Origin: Clostridium saccharoperbutylacetonicum N1-4(HMT)
GTDB taxonomy: Bacteria; Bacillota; Clostridia; Clostridiales; Clostridiaceae
Direction: 5' to 3'
DNA: 64,000 nt
Assembly (NCBI RefSeq): GCF_000340885.1
Contig: NC_020291.1
Span: forward strand, 2,975,001-3,039,000
Both the position numbers and the translations under genes were made by a program. The first letter of the stretch is position 1. Every line of letters begins with the position of its first letter. Positions 52,029 through 60,629 of this stretch are shown here, one piece after another. A model generated the notes under the pieces. It was given only the letters and a program-made list of their open reading frames with translations. It ran no database searches and was not told where the DNA came from.

Positions 52029-53531
52029 ATGAGTAAGTCAATTAGATCAAAACTTTTTATATCAGTAACTTTTTTATTAGCCTTTTTTGTCTGTGTTTTA
52101 TGGATGTTAAACAATTTATATCTTCAACAGTATTATATACAAAATAAAAAGGATTTACTTAAAGAGAATGCAAAAAATATAATTAGTATTTATAATGGAG
52201 ATCCTAATGAAATTCAAGATGAATTAGATAGAACAGCAAATATTACAGGAAGTAATATTGATATTTTTGATAAAGATGGTAAAATGATTTATAAATCTTC
52301 AAGAAGAGGACCAATAGACAAAAATCCAGCAGATAATTCTAAAAATAATAGTAAAGATAATGTGCAACAGCTACCTCCATTAAATGGTTTTGAAAAAGAT
52401 AAGCTTAACGAAGATAATGAGGATGGTTATAAATTTGAAACAAGAAGGGATTATCAACTACGAATAGATTTTTTGACCCTTTCAACAGATTTAAGTAATG
52501 GAGATAGACTTAATTTAAGAGTTGCCTTGGTTTCAATTAAAGAAAGTGTAGATGTAGCAAATAGATTTATACTTATAATAGGCTCAATAATTACAATATT
52601 GGGAAGTATATTGGCATTTTGGTTTTCAAAAAGATTCACTAAACCAATCGTTGAAGTGAATAAAATTGCTAGAAAGATGGCTAAATTTGATTTTAGTCAA
52701 AAATGTAATATTAGTGGAAAAGATGAAATAGGTCAGCTTGGTCAAAGCATTAATTATCTATCGTGCGAGCTAAATAGAGCAATTACAGAGTTAAATGTGA
52801 AAAATAAAAAGCTTGAAGAAGATATAGAAAAAGAAAGAAAAATAGATGAAATGAGGAAAGAATTTGTTTCAAGTGTTTCTCATGAACTTAGAACTCCACT
52901 ATCTTTAATACAAGGTTATGCGGAGGGGCTTGCTTGTAATGTTAATGAAAGTGAAGAAGATAGAAAGTTTTATTGTGATGTTATTATGAATGAAACAAAT
53001 AAGATGAACAAGTTAGTTAAAGATTTATTGAATTTATCTCAATTAGAATCAGGAGCTTTTCATATAGAAAAAACTGAATTTGATTTGATTTCATTAATAA
53101 CTTATGTTTTAAATAAATACAAAGCAATTTTTGCAGAAAAAAATATAGAATTGCAGTTCGATTCAAGTGAAAGTATCATTGTATATGGAGATATGACAAG
53201 AGTAGAACAAGTAATTACAAATTATATTAATAATGCTATTAACCATATCGATGAAAAGAAGATAATTAAAATTGGTGAAGAGATTATCAATGATAAGGTA
53301 AGGATAAATATATTTAATACAGGTAAATACATTCCTGAGGAAGCTCTAGAAAAAATATGGAAGAGCTTTTATAAAGTTGATAAAGCAAGAACTAGAGCGT
53401 ATGGTGGCTATGGGCTTGGATTATCAATAGTGAGGGCACTTATGGAATTACATAATAATGCTTGTGGTGTTGAAAATATTAATGATGGAGTAAATTTCTG
53501 GTTTGAAATGGATAAAGTCAATATTATTTAA
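52029..53531 (+). CDS. Sensor histidine kinase
   Basis: 500 residues. TM1 (about 9-30), an extracellular sensor region (about 31-175) including an Asn/Asp-rich stretch (DNSKNNSKDN), TM2 (about 178-200), HAMP (about 200-255), HisKA with VSHELRTPLSLIQGY and HATPase_c with NYINNAINH and GYGLGLSIV. Partner of the response regulator just upstream. Signal unknown; class resembles envelope-stress and phosphate sensors. Confidence 0.92.
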   Translation: MSKSIRSKLFISVTFLLAFFVCVLWMLNNLYLQQYYIQNKKDLLKENAKNIISIYNGDPNEIQDELDRTANITGSNIDIFDKDGKMIYKSSRRGPIDKNPADNSKNNSKDNVQQLPPLNGFEKDKLNEDNEDGYKFETRRDYQLRIDFLTLSTDLSNGDRLNLRVALVSIKESVDVANRFILIIGSIITILGSILAFWFSKRFTKPIVEVNKIARKMAKFDFSQKCNISGKDEIGQLGQSINYLSCELNRAITELNVKNKKLEEDIEKERKIDEMRKEFVSSVSHELRTPLSLIQGYAEGLACNVNESEEDRKFYCDVIMNETNKMNKLVKDLLNLSQLESGAFHIEKTEFDLISLITYVLNKYKAIFAEKNIELQFDSSESIIVYGDMTRVEQVITNYINNAINHIDEKKIIKIGEEIINDKVRINIFNTGKYIPEEALEKIWKSFYKVDKARTRAYGGYGLGLSIVRALMELHNNACGVENINDGVNFWFEMDKVNII

Positions 53532-53544
53532 TAATACTTTTGTT

Positions 53545-53581
53545 AAAAAATGACGGTTGCTTTGCGACAGTCATTTTTTTT
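53545..53581 (+). terminator. Terminator after the sensor kinase gene
   Basis: AAAAATGACgGTTGC pairs with GCGACaGTCATTTTT around a short loop, then T-run. Confidence 0.9.
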
Positions 53582-53734
53582 ATGGATTTTTACAATTAAG
53601 AGGTTAAATTTGAAAATGGTAATACTTATTTATAAAAGTGTGCTATAATAATGGTAATATTTTACAAAAAGATAATTGTATATAAAAATATCAGTTTAGG
53701 GATGATAAGTATGGAAATCAAAAGGAGGAATAAA

Positions 53735-54937
53735 ATGATAAAAAAACTTAAAAAGGGTTCCTATAAATCATCAATAAATATTCTATTAGCAAGTGTACTA
53801 GCAACAACAGCAGTATTCATGAATAATAGTGTAATTGCAAAAAGTATAGAAGTTAATAAGGTAATAACTGCAACTTCGAGCAATGAGGGTGGAAATAATT
53901 TTATTATTGATTCTCCAGTAAAATGTTACAATGATTTAAAAAAAGTACAGAAGATTGTAGATTTCAAATTTAAGTTACCAGACTTTCTTCCAGGTGGAAA
54001 TAGTGCGGGATATATTCAAATTAGGAAGCTTTCAGAAAAGGATAATATATTAGAAGTATTTTTTCAAAATAAAGAAGGAAAGTTTTCATTTGTAATATCT
54101 GAAAGAGATCCTGTTGAAATCCTACAAAAAATAGAGAGGGATAAAATAAAAGCTATAGATAATTCTAAAGTTGAAGTTAAAAAAGAACCTTTAAAAATAG
54201 AGGATATAAAGGGATTAAATGTTACTTTGACAACAACATTGTCTCCTAGACTAATTGGTAACATATATTCTAAATTAAGTGAAAAAAATAGTGAATATTT
54301 TGTATGGAGAGATGAAAACATATGGTATAGTCTAGAATATAATTCATCATCTATAAGTGAAGAAGCATGTACTCAAGAAGTAAACTTATCGCAAGAGAAT
54401 ATAATAAAAATAGCAAAATCTATTAAAGCACCTGAAAACATAAAGAATGTAAATTATGAAGAAAATAAAAAAAAGATTGAAGAAAATATATTATTAAATA
54501 TTTATGATAAGGAGGATCTAGAAAAGGCCAGATCTTTATTAGGTTATAATCCAAAGTTTCCAGTAAAAATTAACAATGATATAAATATCACAAGTTCAGT
54601 TTTAAGAAGATCAGTCGACGTAGATAAAAAAAATAACAAAGAAAATTATGAAATAAACAATTTCTATTCCAATAAGGATGGTTCAATTATATTTATTGAA
54701 CAAAATAATTTAGAACTTTATGACAAGCTTTTTAAAGGTGAAATTAAATCAATTAAAGCTGAAAAGCTAAATGTTAATAATAATGAAGTTTATAAATATT
54801 TCGTTAATGGTGCAGTTTCAGAGGTTAATTATCTTTGGAAAGAAAATAATATATACTATACTGTTACTTTTTATGTTAATACAGATAATTCTGATGAAAT
54901 TGTAAAGGAATTTATTAAGTCTAAACCCTTAGATTAA
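53735..54937 (+). CDS. Secreted or anchored protein, DUF4367-like C terminus
   Basis: 400 residues from ATG 53735 (AAGGAGGA 7 bp upstream); earlier in-frame ATGs at 53651 and 53711 lack this. Signal peptide or anchor about 11-35. A Cys-poor beta/alpha region, then a C-terminal part (about 280-400) with the pattern of DUF4367-like domains: YKYFVNGAVSEVNYLWKENN and YYTVTFYVNTDNSDEIVKEF. Such domains are often linked to anti-sigma or sensing proteins. It lies after the two-component genes behind its own promoter-like TATAAT (about 53644). Function unknown. Confidence 0.6.
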   Translation: MIKKLKKGSYKSSINILLASVLATTAVFMNNSVIAKSIEVNKVITATSSNEGGNNFIIDSPVKCYNDLKKVQKIVDFKFKLPDFLPGGNSAGYIQIRKLSEKDNILEVFFQNKEGKFSFVISERDPVEILQKIERDKIKAIDNSKVEVKKEPLKIEDIKGLNVTLTTTLSPRLIGNIYSKLSEKNSEYFVWRDENIWYSLEYNSSSISEEACTQEVNLSQENIIKIAKSIKAPENIKNVNYEENKKKIEENILLNIYDKEDLEKARSLLGYNPKFPVKINNDINITSSVLRRSVDVDKKNNKENYEINNFYSNKDGSIIFIEQNNLELYDKLFKGEIKSIKAEKLNVNNNEVYKYFVNGAVSEVNYLWKENNIYYTVTFYVNTDNSDEIVKEFIKSKPLD

Positions 54938-54976
54938 ATCGTAAAGGAATTTATTAATTTTGAACAATTAGATTAA
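54898..54976 (+). repeat. Short tandem duplication at the gene's 3' end
   Basis: The last 13 codons plus stop (..IVKEFIKSKPLD-stop) are followed directly by a diverged second copy encoding IVKEFINFEQLD-stop. The second copy is outside the gene. Confidence 0.6.
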
Positions 54977-55535
54977 ATTGTAAATGTATATATGAAATTA
55001 CCAATAAGTAATATTCAACATGATCAAAAAATGATGATTTCTTTTGAATATTTTTTGACTATAATGATTATTTTAACAACATATAGATAATAGAATCATA
55101 TATACAATGGACAATAGGTGTATATGGTTCTTTATTATTGTCTTAAGGAAAGCATAAAATCAAAGTAATTATAACTAAAATTATTCATAAGTCATCATTA
55201 TTAATTCATTAATTTTAAGGGCAAATAAGCGTAGTGAATTAATACTTTTCAACAGGAGTTTTATAATTAAAAAAGTTTAGACTCTGAAATATTTCTTTCA
55301 TATTAACATTTACACAATATAATATCCATAAAAAATTAAATTTTGAAATAGCAGAAAAATATTAATTAATATTTTGTCATTCACATCTAAGTATCTAATG
55401 TATATGTAAAAAAACATCACATATACATCTGTTTAAAATAAATGTTGGTAATGTTTAGAAACTTAATATTTAGGCAATTATTAAGAGGATTTGAATATTT
55501 AATTTATATTTTAACAATGAATTGAGGTAATTTTC
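54977..55535 (+). other. AT-rich intergenic region with two hairpins
   Basis: No gene seen. A terminator-like hairpin at 55092-55140 (AGAATCATATATAC with GTGTATATGGTTCT, then TTTATTATT) and a 10-bp perfect hairpin near 55399-55427 (ATGTATATGT/ACATATACAT). Confidence 0.55.
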
Positions 55536-56426
55536 TTGATAAAAACTGATGCAAATTTTAATTTATTAAATTCTCATATTACTGCATTGATAAAAAAGGA
55601 TATCTATTTAAATAGAATTATTGAAAAATGTCCTACTTGTGAGTCAAAACACTACATTAAATATGGATCATTTAAAGGAATTCAAAGATATAAGTGTAAA
55701 GAATGTGGCAAAACCTTTTCTAATATAACAAAGTCCTTATGGAGTTATTCAAAAAAGGACTCTAGTAAATGGATCAAATTTACTGAATATGTGCTTGAAA
55801 GAAAATCCTTAAGATTCTGTTCAGAAAAATTGGAAATAAGCTTAGTTACAGCTTTTTATTGGAGACATAAAGTATTGCAGGGACTTAACTATGAGAGTGT
55901 TCCATCAAATTTAAGCGGGGATGTACATATTGCTAAAAAATTAATTCCTGAGAATTTTAAAGGAAGCAGAAACATGACTATAACAGTACGCCATAATATT
56001 TGGGTTGTAGCTGCAAAAAGCGGTGGAAATTCTATTATAGTTAAACCAATTTCAAGATGCCATTGGCATTTACCTAGCTTTAATAAAAAAATTTATTATT
56101 TAATTGATGAGAAAGCTTATATAGTTCCATATGGTGATCGATATATTTCTTTAGTAGCAAAAGCACATAATAAAAGGCGTACAAAAGAAGTTCAGAATGA
56201 TAAAATAATATGGTCATTCCAATTTATTCTAGGAAAATGGTTGAAAAAATATCATGGTGTTGCTTCAAAATATTTAGAAAAATATCTTTCACTTTTTATA
56301 TTATTTCTAACAAAAAAAGAGATGAACTATATGGAAATATTCAAGAAATTATCTCTTGGAAACAACTTCCTAAAAATAATGAATATATCTATGTTTAATA
56401 CTCAAGGTATTAGTGTATTATTATAA
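55536..56426 (+). CDS. IS1595-like transposase, catalytic residues degenerate
   Basis: 296 residues, TTG start behind GAGG. N-terminal zinc ribbon (CPTCESKHYIKYG....YKCKECGKTFSN), the helical linker typical of IS1595 (KWIKFTEYVLERKSLRFCSEKL..TAFYWRHKVLQ), then a catalytic region where the DET expected for the first Asp reads GDVHIAKKL. The end KWLKKYHGVASKYLEKYLSLF matches the family. The frame is intact but the DDE/N set seems lost; terminal inverted repeats were not found. Either a decaying insertion sequence or a domesticated DNA-binding protein. Confidence 0.7.
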   Translation: MIKTDANFNLLNSHITALIKKDIYLNRIIEKCPTCESKHYIKYGSFKGIQRYKCKECGKTFSNITKSLWSYSKKDSSKWIKFTEYVLERKSLRFCSEKLEISLVTAFYWRHKVLQGLNYESVPSNLSGDVHIAKKLIPENFKGSRNMTITVRHNIWVVAAKSGGNSIIVKPISRCHWHLPSFNKKIYYLIDEKAYIVPYGDRYISLVAKAHNKRRTKEVQNDKIIWSFQFILGKWLKKYHGVASKYLEKYLSLFILFLTKKEMNYMEIFKKLSLGNNFLKIMNISMFNTQGISVLL

Positions 56427-56776
56427 TTCTTAAGTTTAATTAACAACATTTATTTTAAACATTCTTACATATGAAATAAAATATAAAGATCTTTTTGCTT
56501 GCTATTTTATATTATTTAAACTTATGAAGTTATTTATAGAGATGAAGTTTTAACTAGAAATATTATTCTTGATTAAAGTGCAATAACTCCAAGTTAATAT
56601 ATCATTGAGTAATGTATTAAATTAAGATCTTGCAAATGTGGAGACAGGAATAGAAATACTATCAATGATTCTAGTATCATAAGCTTTAAACATTGTCAGG
56701 TTAGAAAAATATGTTTGGATTTCTAAAATATTTAATCTATTCTTTATAGAATTAGATATTTTTTGTAGTAAATATC
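56427..56776 (+). other. Intergenic region, possible gene debris
   Basis: No intact gene. A frame near 56628-56730 reads SCKCGDRNRNTINDSSIISF.., which looks like a zinc-ribbon fragment but is too short to assign. Confidence 0.35.
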
Positions 56777-56945
56777 GTTAAATAAAAAAAACGCTAATAT
56801 GAAAAAGTATTTTAAATTATCAAATTTTTTAGTATTATAATAAATGAACTCTAACGTATCAATAATATCCTTATTATACTTTTGTTTGTTGATTTAAGTA
56901 TAATTTGTATGATTGGAATTTGTTAGTGCGTTTTTAAAATTTAAC
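56777..56945. repeat. Short element with 25-bp terminal inverted repeats
   Basis: Left end GTTAAATAAAAAAAACGCTAA (56777-56797) is inverted at the right end, TTAGTGCGTTTTTAAAATTTAAC (56923-56945). About 170 bp, AT-rich, no reading frame. Could be a miniature transposable element or a long RNA hairpin. Confidence 0.45.
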
Positions 56946-56991
56946 TAGAATGAGGCTTTAAATTAATAATAAGCAACATAGGAGATAATGT

Positions 56992-58455
56992 ATGTCTAAA
57001 TCTATTTCAAAAAATGCTGTTTTTAAGGCAGTATTGAATGTAAGTAATATAATTTTCCCTATAATAGCAATGACTAAAGTGCTACCTGCAATTGGAACTG
57101 CCTTAAATGGATATTTAACAATGGGGGAAACGCTAACGGCTGTTTTCATGATTTTTGCCACTTTTGGAGTATCTCAATATGGATTAAGGGAAGTTAGTAG
57201 AGTTAGAGATGATAAAGAAAAGCTTGGCCAAACTATTACTAGTTTATTCTTGATTACAACAACTACAACGGCGATAACATCAATATTATATGTGATTTTT
57301 TTGATAATGCATGAAAGTGAAAAAGCTTATTTTTATACTTGTATGGTAATGGGGCTAAATATAGTATTTAATTTATTTAATGTTGAATGGATAAATGAAG
57401 CCTTAGAAAATTATGATTTTATTGCAATAAAAACAATGATAGTCAAAATTATATATAATGTTCTAACAATAATTTTTGTAAAAACCCAAACAGATTTTTT
57501 ATTTTACATATACCTAACTTCGGCAATAAACTTTATTAACAATATAGCAAGCTACATATATATAAAAAGGAAAATAAAATTTGATTTTTCAAATATACAA
57601 ATTATAAAACATATAAAACCAATGTTTTCGGTTGTAATCCTTGCAAATACATATATACTATATACTTGGTTTGATAAATATATAATCAATTCTGTAATGG
57701 GTTATGTAGAGGCTGGATATTATGGAACAGCACAAAAAATAATGTCCTTAATAGACATATTAATGTTTACTATAATTCAAGTTTCTATGGCTAGGCTTTC
57801 TAATTATTTAGCAAATCATTCAAAAGAAGTATATTTAAATTTGTTAAATAAAGTAGTTAAAATATATTTCTTGTTATTGTTTCCAGCATCTATAGGGTTA
57901 CTTTGTGTATCTAAGCAGGTTATTTTATTATTTGGTGGAGGCACAGATATATATTTACCTGCTGTGCCAATATTAATGGTATTTTCGATTTATATGTTAA
58001 CAATTGGAATCGATCGTATTATAGCAGACCAAATTATATATATTTTTGGAAAAGAAAAGAAAGATGCAAAGTTGGTATTGATTGGTGGAATAATAAACTT
58101 AATTTTAAATTTACTTCTAGTGGTTACTAATACCCTTACACCAACGAGAGTAATTACAATGACGTTGATTGCAAATTTAGCGGTTATAGCTATGGAATAT
58201 AGATTGGTAAAAAAAGAAATAAAGCTGGATATAAAATTATTTTCATTGGCAAATTTTAAATATTTATATTATTCTTTAATTTTTATTCCAATAACTTATT
58301 TTATAAATGAAAATGTATCAAGCGTAATTTTATCTTGTACAATTGATGTAGTTGTATGTGGTATGATTTACTTAATAATATTATTAGTAACAAAGGACAA
58401 AGTGTTTTATGATTTATTAGATACTGTTTTAGAAAAGATTAAGCTAAAGATTTAA
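56992..58455 (+). CDS. Oligosaccharide flippase (Wzx/PST family)
   Basis: 487 residues with about 12-14 membrane segments. N-terminal NISNIIFPIIAMTKVLP-type opening and the GQTITSLFLITT.. and YYGTAQKIMSLIDILM segments are those of polysaccharide transporters in the MOP superfamily. Flips lipid-linked repeat units across the membrane. It stands alone, with no glycosyltransferase or Wzy gene in the vicinity, so its substrate is unknown; the GT operon at 41224 is not adjacent. ATAGGAGA precedes the ATG. Confidence 0.85.
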   Translation: MSKSISKNAVFKAVLNVSNIIFPIIAMTKVLPAIGTALNGYLTMGETLTAVFMIFATFGVSQYGLREVSRVRDDKEKLGQTITSLFLITTTTTAITSILYVIFLIMHESEKAYFYTCMVMGLNIVFNLFNVEWINEALENYDFIAIKTMIVKIIYNVLTIIFVKTQTDFLFYIYLTSAINFINNIASYIYIKRKIKFDFSNIQIIKHIKPMFSVVILANTYILYTWFDKYIINSVMGYVEAGYYGTAQKIMSLIDILMFTIIQVSMARLSNYLANHSKEVYLNLLNKVVKIYFLLLFPASIGLLCVSKQVILLFGGGTDIYLPAVPILMVFSIYMLTIGIDRIIADQIIYIFGKEKKDAKLVLIGGIINLILNLLLVVTNTLTPTRVITMTLIANLAVIAMEYRLVKKEIKLDIKLFSLANFKYLYYSLIFIPITYFINENVSSVILSCTIDVVVCGMIYLIILLVTKDKVFYDLLDTVLEKIKLKI

Positions 58456-58591
58456 GAATGAATTATACAGAACAGTTAGAAAATAAGAATTAATAAATTA
58501 GAGAAAATATGTTTATTTTAAGGAAATAAAAAAATAAATAATTATATAAAAGAAATTTTGGAAAATGAATTTACAATTAAGTAATAAATGT

Positions 58592-58638
58592 AAACAAGAT
58601 TAATTCGGTTTTTGATTGAAATTAATCTTGTTTTTTTA
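58592..58638 (+). terminator. Terminator after the flippase gene
   Basis: AAACAAGATTAATT (58592-58605) pairs with AATTAATCTTGTTT (58620-58633), then TTTTT. Confidence 0.9.
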
Positions 58639-58745
58639 TAGAATTCATAAAAAGCAGTATTCCAGTGATGTTTAAGGTTTTGAATCGGTATAAATAGATG
58701 CATGTTTATATCTAATGTAAATATTATGTTAAAACAATAAAAATA

Positions 58746-58774
58746 TTGACTACATATAGATAATTATCTATACT
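58746..58774 (+). promoter_or_regulatory. ArsR-type operator inside a sigma-A promoter
   Basis: TTGACT (58746-58751), 17-bp spacer, TATACT (58769-58774). The 18-bp perfect palindrome TATAGATAATTATCTATA (58755-58772) fills the spacer and overlaps the -10 box, the usual place for an ArsR/SmtB repressor operator. Confidence 0.75.
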
Positions 58775-58820
58775 AAAAGTGTACAAATAACATCCATTTT
58801 TGTTATGAAAGGAGCAAATT

Positions 58821-59153
58821 GTGGAAAATAAATATGAAAAAAATGCAAAAATATTAAAGGCTTTAAGTGATACAAATAGATTAAGGATAATTGATTTGCT
58901 TTCTTGTGGTGAAATGTGTGCATGTCATATATTAGAAAATTTTAATTTCACTCAGCCTACATTATCTCACCATATGAAGGTTTTAATTGATTGTGGATTA
59001 GTAGAAGCTAGAAAAGATGGTATTTGGAATTTATACAAACTAAATTTAAATAATGCAAATAGGCTGGTATTATTTTTTATGAATTTAATTACAGAAAATG
59101 ATGAGTGTGAAGAAAAAGATAATAAATGTCATAAATCTGAGGATAATAAATAA
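58821..59153 (+). CDS. ArsR/SmtB family metal- or signal-responsive repressor
   Basis: 110 residues with a GTG start behind AAAGGAGC. Winged helix with LSDTNRLRIIDLL and the recognition helix TQPTLSHHMKVL. The alpha-3 box region has Cys-Ala-Cys (EMCACHIL), the thiolate pair of the ArsR/CadC type, and the tail is Cys/His-rich (CEEKDNKCHKS), suggesting metal or metalloid sensing. It should bind the palindrome at 58755-58772. The MATE exporter gene follows after 27 bp and is probably co-transcribed. Confidence 0.9.
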   Translation: MENKYEKNAKILKALSDTNRLRIIDLLSCGEMCACHILENFNFTQPTLSHHMKVLIDCGLVEARKDGIWNLYKLNLNNANRLVLFFMNLITENDECEEKDNKCHKSEDNK

Positions 59154-59180
59154 CAATATAGATAATTCAATGGAGAAAGA

Positions 59181-60494
59181 ATGAAACAAGTAGATTTAAC
59201 AAAGGGAAAACCATTAAAAGTTTTAACAGCATTATCAGTTCCGTTGATGGGAAGTTCTCTTCTGCAGTTTGCCTATAACTTAATTGATATGCTTTGGGTT
59301 GGTGGATTGGGCAGTAATGCAGTAGCTAGTGTGGGAAGTGCAAGCTTTTTTGTAGGTCTTGGGTATTCTATTAATTCTATGGTAGTTATTGGGACAGGAA
59401 TAAAAACAGCTCATTCAATAGGAAGAAAAGAAGAAAATGAAGTTAAAGGATATATTAATGCAGGAATTATAATAAATACTATAATGGGTATTATTTTGGG
59501 GATAATACTAATTTTGGCAGGAAGAAATCTTATTGGTTTTTTACAGATTAACAATGCTGAAGTTGAAAAAGATGCATATTTGTTTTTAGCCATAAGTGGT
59601 CCTACAATTTTCTTTGCATTTTATAATATGCTTTATGCAAGAATATTAGGTAGTTTTGGAAATAATAAATTGGCCTTTAACATTAATGTTATTGGTATTA
59701 TTGTAAATATTATATTAGATCCACTATTTATATATGTATTCAAATTAGGTGTTTTAGGAGCATCACTTGCTACAATGTCAGCAAATATAGTAATGTTTAT
59801 AGTATATATGGCTAGAACTTATGGAATTATTAAATACGATTTTAAAGTGAAAATTGATGTAGAAAAGATTAAGGAAATATCAATTTTAGGACTGCCAATG
59901 GCAATGCAGAGAGTTTTGTTTACGGTAATAAATATATTTTTAGCGAGAATAATTGCAATATTTGGAGCTGAAGCTATAGCAGCACAAAAGATAGGACTTC
60001 AAATTGAATCAATTACTTATATGGTTGTTGGCGGATTACATGGTGCAATAGCAGCTTATACAGGACAAAACTTTGGTGCAAAAAAAATAGAAAGAATTAA
60101 AGATGGTTATAATACAGCTATAAAAATAGGAATAATGTATTCATTATTAACGGCAGTTCTTTTTATGTTTTTTAGCATACCATTTATAAAACTATTTGTT
60201 AAAGATGAACAAACTATTTATATAGCTCAAGCATACTTACAAGCTGTTGCATATTCACAAATTTTTAGTACAGTAGAAACTATATCAAATGGATTATTTA
60301 CTGGAATAGGGAAACCTAAAATTTCATCAATAATAAGTATTGTATTTACTGCACTAAGGATTCCAATGGCTTTAATTTTAATTAAACCTTTTGGTTTAAG
60401 TGGAGTTTGGATAAGTATTTCTCTTTCAAGTATTTTAAAGGGAAGTACAGCTTATTTACTTTACATTATTGAATTTAAAAGAAAGAATAAATAA
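59181..60494 (+). CDS. MATE family efflux transporter
   Basis: 437 residues, 12 membrane segments in two similar halves. N-terminal MATE signature: PLMGSSLLQFAYNLIDMLWVG; second half AAQKIGLQIESITYMVVGG. Cation-coupled multidrug or metabolite exporter. GGAGAAAG ahead of the ATG. Its control by the ArsR-type gene upstream is inferred from position; a MATE rather than a metal pump under an ArsR with a thiolate pair is unusual. Confidence 0.88.
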   Translation: MKQVDLTKGKPLKVLTALSVPLMGSSLLQFAYNLIDMLWVGGLGSNAVASVGSASFFVGLGYSINSMVVIGTGIKTAHSIGRKEENEVKGYINAGIIINTIMGIILGIILILAGRNLIGFLQINNAEVEKDAYLFLAISGPTIFFAFYNMLYARILGSFGNNKLAFNINVIGIIVNIILDPLFIYVFKLGVLGASLATMSANIVMFIVYMARTYGIIKYDFKVKIDVEKIKEISILGLPMAMQRVLFTVINIFLARIIAIFGAEAIAAQKIGLQIESITYMVVGGLHGAIAAYTGQNFGAKKIERIKDGYNTAIKIGIMYSLLTAVLFMFFSIPFIKLFVKDEQTIYIAQAYLQAVAYSQIFSTVETISNGLFTGIGKPKISSIISIVFTALRIPMALILIKPFGLSGVWISISLSSILKGSTAYLLYIIEFKRKNK

Positions 60495-60629
60495 GTATAT
60501 GTTCTATTGTCAATGCTTAAATATTAATTATAATTGTTAATTAACCAAGAAAGCCTTTCTGGATTTCTTGAATTTAGTTATGAAATATTATTCAGAGCTT
60601 ATATATAGGAATTAGTATGGGGGGACAAC

